Shown here: piece after piece, positions 7,104 to 14,531 of the stretch
Position numbering within the stretch: position 1 is the first letter of the stretch
Layout of the letters: each line of letters opens with the position of its first letter
NCBI GenBank assembly: GCA_910585395.1
Contig: CAJUCK010000015.1
Coordinates: 8,858-23,480, forward strand
DNA: 14,623 nt
Source: an uncultured Lachnospiraceae bacterium
Lineage (GTDB): Bacteria; Bacillota; Clostridia; Lachnospirales; Lachnospiraceae
Direction: 5' to 3'
The notes under the pieces: model-generated
Seen by the model: the letters and a program-made list of their open reading frames with translations, nothing else
Told to the model about the DNA's origin: nothing
Database searches by the model: none
Made by a program: the position numbers and the translations under genes

Positions 7104-8603
7104 CTATTCCATACTTCCGTCAATTCTGCCGCTTCCCGTATCAGCATTCTCATCTTGGCTGCCGCTGCTGCCATTATTATTGTTGTTCTGATTATTGTTG
7201 TTCTGATTATTATTGTTGTTATTCTGACTGGCATTATTTCTATTATTATTCGTATTGTTCTGGTTATTGTTGTTCTGGTTATTATTGTTGCTCTGATTGG
7301 TATTATTTCTATTATTATTCGTATTGCTCTGGTTATTGTTGTTGTTCTGATTGGTATTATTTCTATTATTATTCGTACTGTTCTGATTATTATTGTTGTT
7401 ATTCTGATTGGTATTATTTCTATTATTGTTATTATTTTGGCTGGTGTTGGTATTATTTTGATTACTGTTGGTATTGTTTTGATTATTATTCTGGTTATTG
7501 TCACTGGAAGTCTTATTATTTTCCTTATTATTGCCAGAAGTGGAGATCGTCTCATCTTTATTCTCATCTTCCTGACTGTTCATCTCAATGGAAATTTCTG
7601 CTGTAGAAGAATTTACAATCAGCTTTCTCTTCCAGCCTGCGTAGCCGTCCGCCTTTGCTGTCAACTGATGAACACCGTAGTTTACCTGTACAGGCTGACT
7701 CAGATCCACCTCTTCTCCGTCCAATTGCACCACAGCATTTTCCGGTGTCACCTTAAACTTTATCTGACAGGTTTTGGGTCCTTCACCCTTTAATTCATCC
7801 AGATTTACCTTCAGCTCACGGTTTGCCTCCACTGTAATCTCCCTGCTTCCGCCGTAGCCGTTGTTTGCCACTGCCAGGAGATATGTTCCTTCTGGGACCT
7901 CAATCCGCATCTCAGGGGTAATTTTCTTAGAAAGTATATTTCCAATAGTGATATAACCTCCGTGAAAAAGTTCTGTATTTTCCAATACTACTGTTCCATG
8001 TCCGCTGATAACTTGAATGACATAAATATGCTGTCCCATTCCCTTCATGCAGATCATATCATCCTCACTGATCTCTGAGACAGATATCTTGCTGCCTTCG
8101 TGAAAAACCAGAATATTTTCATCAAAATAATAGCTTTCATTCCCTACCATCAGACTTTTCTGCTCTTTGTCTAACGTGTATTTATACAGGTCGTCATAGG
8201 AAAAAATATCTTTTGAAAACTGGACTTCTGTAAGTTTTTCTTCCTTCTCTGTAATGCAGACCAGTTCCCCCAGTGAAACCTGCTCGATGGTCAGCTGATC
8301 TCCATATTTGTTCTTAATAAAAGTACCGCCGGTGTAAATGTATGGCTTTTCTTTCGCTGTATCGCAGTCTCTGAGTGTCAGCAGCTTACGTTCTGTATCA
8401 ATTCCTGTAACTGCATAAAGCACTTCTTGATTCTGGCCCTGACTCTCTTTTTCTGTGTCAAGATTTTCTTGCACATTTATATTTTTTCGTTTTGTATATA
8501 CTTCACTGCCGTCTGTAATTCTTTTTTTCTGTTCTCCGCAGCCTGCCGCTGCTGCGATAAGCAGCAGGAGCAAAAACAGAATATGTAATTTTCTCTTTCG
8601 CAA
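7104..8603 (-). CDS. PEGA-type lipoprotein with Asn-rich repeat tail, function unknown
   Basis: Predicted surface lipoprotein of 499 residues. A signal peptide ends in AAAAGC (lipidated Cys22). A region of about 190 residues that I do not recognise follows. Then come two beta-rich segments: about 215-270 (PEGTYLLAVANNGYGGSREITV) and a clearer PEGA domain at about 279-341 (VTPENAVVQLDGEEVD, GVHQLTAKADGYAGWKRKLIV). Residues 369-477 are almost wholly Asn with Gln, Thr, Ser and Arg, ending in a short acidic Gly/Ser tail. PEGA domains are often found in surface proteins, but no reaction can be assigned. The start is TTG: AGGAGG stands eight bases before TTG (8601-8603), whereas the nearby ATG (8608-8610) is in another frame that stops soon. 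It follows the CotS-like gene by 52 bases, so spore-related expression is possible but unproved. Confidence 0.85.
   Translation of the reverse strand: MRKRKLHILFLLLLLIAAAAGCGEQKKRITDGSEVYTKRKNINVQENLDTEKESQGQNQEVLYAVTGIDTERKLLTLRDCDTAKEKPYIYTGGTFIKNKYGDQLTIEQVSLGELVCITEKEEKLTEVQFSKDIFSYDDLYKYTLDKEQKSLMVGNESYYFDENILVFHEGSKISVSEISEDDMICMKGMGQHIYVIQVISGHGTVVLENTELFHGGYITIGNILSKKITPEMRIEVPEGTYLLAVANNGYGGSREITVEANRELKVNLDELKGEGPKTCQIKFKVTPENAVVQLDGEEVDLSQPVQVNYGVHQLTAKADGYAGWKRKLIVNSSTAEISIEMNSQEDENKDETISTSGNNKENNKTSSDNNQNNNQNNTNSNQNNTNTSQNNNNNRNNTNQNNNNNNQNSTNNNRNNTNQNNNNNQSNTNNNRNNTNQSNNNNQNNNNQNNTNNNRNNASQNNNNNNQNNNNQNNNNNGSSGSQDENADTGSGRIDGSME
7173..7499 (-). repeat. Degenerate tandem repeats encoding the Asn-rich tail
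   Basis: The DNA behind the poly-Asn tail is a patchwork of AAT/AAC/CAG codons with larger repeated blocks. A block reading (plus strand) GGYATTATTTCTATTATT recurs from 7230, 7299, 7353 and 7410. Spacings are 69, 54 and 57 bases, all multiples of three, so copy-number changes keep the reading frame. Such tracts often vary in length between strains. Confidence 0.85.
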
Positions 8604-8655
8604 CTTGCATTCCTCCTAATATATCATGCCCTGTTTCGCCAGGCTCAGACTTACA

Positions 8656-9699
8656 TTATCCTCTGATCAGACATAGAAATCTCTCCCTGTCTTCGTTCTG
8701 AGTTATAATCTTCTGTAGTTTTTCCAGATTTCTGCCGCAGACCCACGCCTTACTGGTGTTGAAGTAATGATTGGCGATCTTCCAGTATTTCTCTGGATAG
8801 GCAAGACGGATATAAAGCTGGTTCATTTCCTGGTAATTGAGCTTTCTTACATCATTATAAGCTTTCATCATATCCATGCCAAGTCCCATATTCCAGTTAT
8901 GCTTTTCCAGAATTTTACGCATAAAATTTCCTAAGTCTGCCGCCTGGACATCATAAGATGCTTTCTCAAAATTTAAAACCGCCATTCCTTTGCGAAGAAA
9001 AACCACATTGTGCTGATTATAATCTCCATGGCAGATTCCATAAATCCCCTGCCGGCCGTCTGTTTCTTCCTTTTCCTGAAGTTCCTTTTGCATTGTAACT
9101 ACATTCAGCGCTTCCTGATAGAACAAATCAAAGCTGTGTAGAAATTCCATTTCAAAATCACTTTTCTTTTTTCTGTTATAAATAAAATTCCGTACCTTCT
9201 TCAATTCCCTGGTATGTCTCTCATTTTCGCTGAGCAGGCTGTCATCCTGAATCTGAAGATAATTTGGAATCTCCTCTGGAAATGTTCTGAGTATACTATG
9301 CATATCTGCAAGCTGCCGAATGGCACGCAGAACATCTTCCCTGCTCTTTGTGTCACATTCCCTGCCCTCATACCAGTCACGCACTATATAGGCTGTTCCA
9401 TCTACATCTCTGGCAAGGGTTTTTTCCTCCTTGGTCCGGACAATGCAGTCCACATGTTCTTGTCCATGCCCTGCTAAAAACTGCAGAAGACGGTACAGAA
9501 AATCTGCCCTTCCTTCCGAACCTCTGTATTCTTTTAAAATTTTTAGTCCCTGGCTGGTCTCACATATCAGTGCGCCTCTGCCCTTCACCGTCTGTTTTAC
9601 CTCAAACGGATACTGCTCCAGAATCAGATTTTCTCGATTAAACACATAAACCCCTCCACCATGATATTCACAAATCCATTTCTTGTGTCTTTCTATCAT
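8656..9699 (-). CDS. CotS-like spore coat protein (aminoglycoside-phosphotransferase fold)
   Basis: Kinase-fold protein of 347 residues, resembling the CotS/YutH/YsxE group of spore coat proteins. The C-lobe holds the APH-type catalytic motif HGDYNQHN (224-231), and then VLNFEKASYDVQAADLGNFMRKILEKHNW, a segment typical of CotS proteins. The second metal ligand, Asp in most APH enzymes, is Asn243 here (NFE). The N-lobe has LKILKEY as a likely lysine strand. Catalytic activity is therefore uncertain. The start is uncertain too: an in-frame TTG at 9714 lies three bases after the cca stop, and the ATG used here is at 9697-9699. Neither has a good ribosome binding site, so translation is probably coupled to cca. 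Family members localise to the spore coat and are usually mother-cell expressed; that this one does so is inference. Confidence 0.8.
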   Translation of the reverse strand: MIERHKKWICEYHGGGVYVFNRENLILEQYPFEVKQTVKGRGALICETSQGLKILKEYRGSEGRADFLYRLLQFLAGHGQEHVDCIVRTKEEKTLARDVDGTAYIVRDWYEGRECDTKSREDVLRAIRQLADMHSILRTFPEEIPNYLQIQDDSLLSENERHTRELKKVRNFIYNRKKKSDFEMEFLHSFDLFYQEALNVVTMQKELQEKEETDGRQGIYGICHGDYNQHNVVFLRKGMAVLNFEKASYDVQAADLGNFMRKILEKHNWNMGLGMDMMKAYNDVRKLNYQEMNQLYIRLAYPEKYWKIANHYFNTSKAWVCGRNLEKLQKIITQNEDRERFLCLIRG

Positions 9700-9717
9700 A
9701 TGTGAAGAGGTCAAATT

Positions 9718-11055
9718 CTATTCGGGTTTTTGCTCTGTTTTTACCAAATTCATCAAAATTTCCCTGGTATTATCCTCTGGGCGCTCCAGAACATGCATCA
9801 GAAGGCGGTTCAGCGTTACTCCAATTTCTTTCCCTCGTTCCAGTCCCAGTTCCAGCATATCGGTACCGTTCACAGCGAGGTCTTTTAAAGTGAGACACTG
9901 CCTTTTTGCCATGATTTCGTGATAAAGTGATTCATAGGAATCAATCAGCTCCAGTTTTTCTTTACGTCTGTAATTATTTTTTGCCAAGGTATCCGCACGC
10001 TTCACCTCAAACAAGGCTGGATACTGTTCCAGACCTACGCGGTGAATGGCACGGCGGACAGAAGCTTCCCGCAGAGAAGGCCTGTCATCATGCCAGGCGA
10101 TAAGATTGGTAACGCTGCGTATTGTATCATTGTCAAATTTCAGACGGCGCAGAATTATTTTTGCCATTTTGGCTCCCTGCGCAGGATGCCCATAAAAATG
10201 ATAAATGCCATTCTCATCCACAGTCCTGCATGCCGGCTTCCCCACATCATGCAGCAGCATGGTAAGACGCAGAACCTTGTCATTACGAATATTCTGCATT
10301 GCCAAAATAGAATGTTCTCCAACATTATATTTGTGATACCGGTTATTTTGCGGCGTCTTCATCATCTCGTCAAATTCCGGCAGAAAAACCTGGCTCATTC
10401 CCAGCTCATATACCGTGCGCATCATTTCTGGATGCTCAGAAACCAGAAGTTTCACCAGCTCTGCCTGAATCCGCTCTGCACTGATTCTGTCAAGATTCTG
10501 CGCAAGCCTGCGAACAGCGCTTTGTGTATTTTCCTCAATGGTAAATCCAAGCTGCGCAGCAAATCTCACTGCACGCATCATGCGCAGCGCATCCTCGTTA
10601 AAGCGGTCAACTGGATTCCCAACGCAGCGTATTACTTGTTTCTCTATATCTTCCATTCCATGAAATGCATCAATCAAGCCTTCTGTATCATTATACGCCA
10701 TGGCATTGATTGTAAAATCCCGGCGTTTTAAATCTTCCAGCAGGCTGGAGGTAAAAATCACCTCTCGCGGATGTCTCTGGTCTTCATATTCGCCGTCAAT
10801 CCGGTAGGTAGTAACCTCAAATGCTTCTCTTCCTTCCATTACAGTAACAGTCCCATGCTGGATTCCTGTGTCCACTGTTTTAAGAAAGAGCTGTTTTACC
10901 TGCTGAGGTGAAGCTGAAGTAGTGATATCCCAGTCCCCCGGAACCCTTCCCAATATGGAATCTCTGATACAGCCGCCCACTGCATACGCTTCATGACCGG
11001 CTTGTACCAGTGTGTCTATTATATATTTCACTTTTCCAGGTAACTGAATCGTCAT
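9718..11055 (-). CDS. cca: CCA tRNA nucleotidyltransferase
   Basis: Class II tRNA nucleotidyltransferase that builds or repairs the 3' CCA end of tRNAs (445 residues). The catalytic head has AYAVGGCIRDSILGR and the metal-binding pair DWD (41-43), then RRDFTIN (111-117) and the nucleotide/neck region EDALRMMRAVRFAAQLGF (154-171). A C-terminal HD domain follows, with LLHDVGKP near 267-274, as in many Clostridia. The frame extends to a TTG at 11091, overlapping yqeY. The ATG at 11053-11055 is preferred because CAGGAG precedes it by seven bases. The gap to yqeY is only 16 bases and to the CotS-like gene 3-18 bases, so they form one transcription unit. Whether it adds the full CCA or only part (some bacteria split the job) cannot be judged here; a single complete enzyme is the simplest reading. 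Confidence 0.95.
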   Translation of the reverse strand: MTIQLPGKVKYIIDTLVQAGHEAYAVGGCIRDSILGRVPGDWDITTSASPQQVKQLFLKTVDTGIQHGTVTVMEGREAFEVTTYRIDGEYEDQRHPREVIFTSSLLEDLKRRDFTINAMAYNDTEGLIDAFHGMEDIEKQVIRCVGNPVDRFNEDALRMMRAVRFAAQLGFTIEENTQSAVRRLAQNLDRISAERIQAELVKLLVSEHPEMMRTVYELGMSQVFLPEFDEMMKTPQNNRYHKYNVGEHSILAMQNIRNDKVLRLTMLLHDVGKPACRTVDENGIYHFYGHPAQGAKMAKIILRRLKFDNDTIRSVTNLIAWHDDRPSLREASVRRAIHRVGLEQYPALFEVKRADTLAKNNYRRKEKLELIDSYESLYHEIMAKRQCLTLKDLAVNGTDMLELGLERGKEIGVTLNRLLMHVLERPEDNTREILMNLVKTEQKPE

Positions 11056-11071
11056 TTTCCACTCCTGCTTT

Positions 11072-11509
11072 CTACTGACACAGTCTTGCAACCACCTGGT
11101 TGATTACTTTTCCATCTGCTTTACCCTTTAATTCTGCCATAACTGCTTTCATGATCTGGCCTTTATTCTTTGTTGCTGCCACCTCTGCAAATTTCTCCGT
11201 AATATACGTTTCCACCTCTTGTTCTGACATCATTGCCGGAGCATATTCCTTGATTACATCATGACGAAACTGATATTCTTCCACGAGATCAGTGCGTTCT
11301 GGCGGACAGGTGTCAAGCTGTTCTTTTACTGTCTTTAATTCCTTTAATATTACACGATCCACCAATGCTTCTGGTATATCCTCACGGCATCCTTCATCAA
11401 TGGCCGCTTTCTTCACTGCTGATACCAGCGCAGAAACTGCATCTTTTCTTGCTTTATTTTTTGCCTTCATCGCAGCAATCATATCTCCCTGCAGAGTCTT
11501 GATATCCAT
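11072..11509 (-). CDS. yqeY: GatB/YqeY domain protein
   Basis: Protein of 145 residues matching the YqeY family. The family is related to the C-terminal tail domain of GatB, a tRNA-dependent amidotransferase subunit. Its own function is not established, although a role linked to tRNA is often assumed. Visible marks are MDIKTLQGDMIAAMKAKNK, DAVSALVSAVKKAAID, and the tail TKNKGQIMKAVMAELKGKADGK and VINQVVARL. The frame begins at a TTG (11528-11530), but an AGGAGG lies between that and the ATG at 11507-11509, which is therefore chosen. It is followed by cca at 16 bases. The gap to the upstream NlpC/P60 gene is about 41 bases with no terminator visible, so read-through from that gene is likely. 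Confidence 0.93.
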   Translation of the reverse strand: MDIKTLQGDMIAAMKAKNKARKDAVSALVSAVKKAAIDEGCREDIPEALVDRVILKELKTVKEQLDTCPPERTDLVEEYQFRHDVIKEYAPAMMSEQEVETYITEKFAEVAATKNKGQIMKAVMAELKGKADGKVINQVVARLCQ

Positions 11510-11550
11510 AATTCTAATTCCTCCTGTCAATATTATTTACAATACGTCTC

Positions 11551-12855
11551 TTATAATACCCGGCGAACGGTAACAATAGGACGGTAAGTTGCATTATCAT
11601 ATGCTACTATTCCATATGCAGTTCCTTTGGCATGAACAATCTGTCCATTTCCCATATAAATTGCTACATGTCCGTTATAACAGATCAAGTCTCCGGCCCT
11701 GGCATTGGCATAACTGACTTCTTTTCCCACAGACCGCTGAGAATACGAATAACTGGGAATACTGATTCCAAAATGTGCGTACACATAGCTGGTAAATCCG
11801 CTGCAGTCCGCCCCGGTATTGGGATCTTTGCCTCCCCAAACATAAGGATTCCCCACAAAATTCATGGCATACTGAACCACCGCGCTGCCGCTAACGCCAG
11901 TAGAATAATCTGGATTTTTATTTCCATCATCCGAACTTCCTTCTGAGCCGCCTTCAGAAGCGCTGTCGCTTTCTGAACTGCTGCTCTCATTGGAACCTCC
12001 ATCGCCTCTTGAACCTCCATTTTGTTCCGAACCTTGGGCCATTTGACGCTGCTGACGTTCCATCTGCTGCTGTTCCCGTTCTTCGCGCTCCCGGCGTTCC
12101 TGTTCTTCGCGTTCCCGGCGTTCCCGTTCTTCACGCTCATTTTCTTGTGCAATAATAACATTCTGCGCATTGATCGTATCTTGATACTGTGCTGCCAGAG
12201 ACTGTGCCTCTGCCAGCAGTCTGTCAAAATTCGTTGCTTCTTTTTTCTTCTGTGCAATCACAGTACGGTAATTTTCCTCGGCTGCCTGAAATTCCTGCCG
12301 CTTTTCTTCCAGGGCTGCAACTTCCTTCTTCTGTTTCTTCTGCAGCTGCGCTACCTGTTTCTTGGTATTTTCATACTCTGTGAGCAGATTTCTGTCATAA
12401 TCATATACCTGATTAACATACTCTACTCTATTCAGAAGATCCGCAATGCTTTTTGATTCCAGAATACTGGTAAGCATAGCGTTGTCGCCTTTTTCATACA
12501 TGAAGCGAATCCTAAGCTTCATGGCCTCGTACTGGTTTTTCTCGTCTTCTTTTGCCTGCTTTAAGTTTTCCTTCGTCTGCGCAAGCTCGTCCTGTTTAAT
12601 AGCAAGCTCTTCTTCCAATGTGGATAATTCCACAATGACATTAACCAGTTCTGCATCCAGGGCATTAATTTCTTCCTGAAGTTGTCCCTGCTCCTGCTCT
12701 ATATTATCTATCTCATTCTGTTTGGATTTTAAATTCTCTTCTGCCTTCTGTTTAGCATTTTCTGCTTCTGACTTCTTGTCCGCCAAAGCAACGTTAAATT
12801 GAGAAATCCCCAGAGTAACCACCAACAATGCCGCCGCCAATTTCTTAGCTTTCAT
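11551..12855 (-). CDS. Secreted coiled-coil NlpC/P60 peptidoglycan hydrolase
   Basis: Exported cell-wall hydrolase of 434 residues, built like CwlO and PcsB. A signal peptide ends at ALA-D (cleavage after residue 25). A long coiled coil (about 26-235, rich in Glu, Gln and Lys) is followed by a Glu/Arg repeat (about 238-272), a flexible Ser/Gly/Glu-rich linker (about 273-322) and the NlpC/P60 domain (about 325-434). Catalytic residues are Cys351 in DCSGF, His396 in NGHVAIY and His408 in QIVHA. Such enzymes cut the peptide stem, usually the D-gamma-Glu to diamino acid bond. CwlO and PcsB need FtsEX to activate their coiled coil, and by analogy this one may as well. The ATG follows AAAGGGG by eight bases. 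It has its own promoter (12891-12919) and lies behind the HPF terminator. A near relation of CwlO by layout, but I do not assign the symbol. Confidence 0.93.
   Translation of the reverse strand: MKAKKLAAALLVVTLGISQFNVALADKKSEAENAKQKAEENLKSKQNEIDNIEQEQGQLQEEINALDAELVNVIVELSTLEEELAIKQDELAQTKENLKQAKEDEKNQYEAMKLRIRFMYEKGDNAMLTSILESKSIADLLNRVEYVNQVYDYDRNLLTEYENTKKQVAQLQKKQKKEVAALEEKRQEFQAAEENYRTVIAQKKKEATNFDRLLAEAQSLAAQYQDTINAQNVIIAQENEREERERREREEQERREREEREQQQMERQQRQMAQGSEQNGGSRGDGGSNESSSSESDSASEGGSEGSSDDGNKNPDYSTGVSGSAVVQYAMNFVGNPYVWGGKDPNTGADCSGFTSYVYAHFGISIPSYSYSQRSVGKEVSYANARAGDLICYNGHVAIYMGNGQIVHAKGTAYGIVAYDNATYRPIVTVRRVL
12071..12138 (-). repeat. 24-bp tandem repeat encoding the Glu/Arg segment
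   Basis: Two full units (12079-12102 and 12103-12126, identical at 22 of 24 positions) are followed by a partial third (from 12127). Each encodes eight residues of the REREEQER type, inside the stalk of the NlpC/P60 protein. The period of eight residues suits a rigid charged helix and could expand or shrink in frame. Confidence 0.75.
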
Positions 12856-12890
12856 ATGCAGTCCCCTTTCTATTTTATTTATTCTAAGTG

Positions 12891-12919
12891 ATTATAACAT
12901 CATATTCAAGGGATAGCAA
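12891..12919 (-). promoter_or_regulatory. Extended -10 promoter of the NlpC/P60 gene
   Basis: On the minus strand TTGCTA (12914-12919), a 17-base spacer ending in TGT, and a perfect TATAAT (12891-12896). The TGn before the -10 makes up for the weaker -35. It lies about 35 bases upstream of the start codon. Confidence 0.8.
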
Positions 12920-12976
12920 CCAAAGAACAATTGAATTTGAAAGACCTGACTGCCTTTTCATCTCCGGCAGGATGAT

Positions 12977-12999
12977 AAAACCCCCATCATAGATGGGGG
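12977..12999 (-). terminator. Rho-independent terminator after hpf
   Basis: On the minus strand an 8-bp perfect stem CCCCCATC/GATGGGGG with a 3-base loop is followed by TTTTAT. It starts 7 bases after the hpf stop and isolates hpf from the NlpC/P60 gene. Confidence 0.9.
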
Positions 13000-13006
13000 C
13001 CTGTCC

Positions 13007-13534
<528 letters not shown>

Positions 13535-13574
13535 GGTGTCCAACCCCCTTGCTGTTTATTTTTCTGATGAATGT

Positions 13575-13603
13575 ATTATAGCATATTTATCCATTCAATA
13601 CAA
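13575..13603 (-). promoter_or_regulatory. Extended -10 promoter of hpf
   Basis: On the minus strand TTGTAT (13598-13603), a 17-base spacer ending in TGC, and a perfect TATAAT (13575-13580). The -35 is poor but the TGn extension compensates. It lies back to back with the plus-strand promoter of the SDR gene, the two -35 boxes being about 20 bases apart. Confidence 0.75.
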
Positions 13604-13623
13604 TAAATCTCCACGGTATTTTC

Positions 13624-13652
13624 TTGACATTCGAGTAGCTGGGTAATAGTAT
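13624..13652 (+). promoter_or_regulatory. Sigma-A promoter of the SDR gene
   Basis: TTGACA (13624-13629), a 17-base spacer, then TAGTAT (13647-13652). It lies 33 bases before the start codon. The -35 is perfect and the -10 matches at four of six positions. Confidence 0.72.
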
Positions 13653-13685
13653 ACCTTTAGTTAACTGTGAAAGGAGCCACTGGCT

Positions 13686-14420
13686 ATGAAACATGAAATT
13701 GCTTTTATCACAGGCGCTTCCCGCGGTATTGGCCGCGCGATTGCCACAGAATTTGCCCAGGCAGGATTTTCTCTCGCCATCAATTGCCGTAACTCTGTCC
13801 GTGAACTGGAACAGCTTGCTGGAGAATTAACGGAACGCTGCCATGTGCCCTGTATTGCCCTGGCTGGTGATATCGGCAGTGAAGATTTCGTAAGAAACGC
13901 TTTTCATACTATAGAAGAAACTCTGGGCACTGTCTCCGTATTGGTAAATAATGCTGGCATTTCCCATATCGGTCTGCTGACAGACATGAGCCTGGATGAA
14001 TGGGACCATATCATTCAGACAAATCTGACCTCTTTGTTCTGCTGCTGCAGACAGGCAATCCCTCCTATGGTCCGCAGACATTCTGGCAGAATCATAAATA
14101 TTTCTTCTGTCTGGGGCAGCGCAGGCGCTTCCTGCGAAGTGGCATATTCTGCTTCCAAAGGCGGCGTCAATTCCTTTACCCGTGCCTTGGCAAAAGAACT
14201 GGCTCCCAGCAATATTTCTGTCAACGCCATTGCCTGCGGTGTCATAGACACACAGATGAATCAATGCTTTTCTGCCAGAGAACTTGTCCAGCTCGCAGAA
14301 GAAATCCCTGCCGGACGTTTCGGGACTCCCAAAGAAGTGGCGTCTCTTGCCCTGTCCCTGGTCTCTGCTCCTTCCTATCTCACTGGACAGATTATTACTC
14401 TGGACGGAGGCTGGCAATAA
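13686..14420 (+). CDS. SDR reductase, probable EF-P 5-aminopentanone reductase (YmfI-like)
   Basis: Classical short-chain dehydrogenase/reductase of 244 residues using NAD(P)H. Motifs: cofactor loop TGASRGIG (9-16), Asp62, NNAG (88-91), and catalytic tetrad Asn113, Ser141, Tyr154 and Lys158, spaced as in FabG. FabG (3-oxoacyl-ACP reductase) is the closest well-known name. However, the segment NNAGISHIGLLTDMSLDEWD with SSVWGSAGASCEVAYSASKG resembles YmfI, which in Bacillus reduces a 5-aminopentanone group on a lysine of elongation factor P. No fab cluster or efp gene is here to decide. The usual Pro of the APG motif after Ser/Thr-x-Asn-Ala is Cys184. The ATG follows AAAGGAG by nine bases. Divergent from hpf, with its own promoter. 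No terminator is visible before the next gene. Confidence 0.8.
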   Translation: MKHEIAFITGASRGIGRAIATEFAQAGFSLAINCRNSVRELEQLAGELTERCHVPCIALAGDIGSEDFVRNAFHTIEETLGTVSVLVNNAGISHIGLLTDMSLDEWDHIIQTNLTSLFCCCRQAIPPMVRRHSGRIINISSVWGSAGASCEVAYSASKGGVNSFTRALAKELAPSNISVNAIACGVIDTQMNQCFSARELVQLAEEIPAGRFGTPKEVASLALSLVSAPSYLTGQIITLDGGWQ

Positions 14421-14531
14421 CAATTCATATTTGCGAATTGTATATGAGTTTCGCATATTTCCTCTGTTTCGCATAATTTTTCTCGTAAAATATTCATAGT
14501 GTTTTATATTTTTACAGCAGAGGACTATGAT
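14421..14531 (+). promoter_or_regulatory. AT-rich upstream region with repeated operator-like motifs
   Basis: Between the SDR stop and the regulator start, GTTTCGCATA occurs twice exactly (14448-14457 and 14466-14475), 18 bases apart. A related inverted form, ATTTGCGAAT, lies at 14429-14438 inside a short inverted repeat CAATTC-N8-GAATTG (14421-14440). XRE-family regulators often bind such sites before their own gene. I see no clear -35/-10 pair, so promoter placement is open. Confidence 0.4.

Noticed and set aside
7031..7793. Long open frames on both strands across the Asn-codon repeats (Tyr/Cys-rich, Ile/Val-rich and Ile/Arg-rich products)
   Set aside because: They are by-products of the repeated AAT/AAC/CAG codons in the lipoprotein gene. 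They have no ribosome site and give low-complexity products in every frame.
10042..10731. A 229-codon plus-strand frame antisense to cca
   Set aside because: cca on the other strand is complete with all motifs. The antisense product is unlike any family I know and has no good start signal.
13827..14474. A 215-codon minus-strand frame antisense to the SDR gene
   Set aside because: The SDR gene has a full catalytic tetrad, promoter and ribosome site; the antisense frame has none of these.
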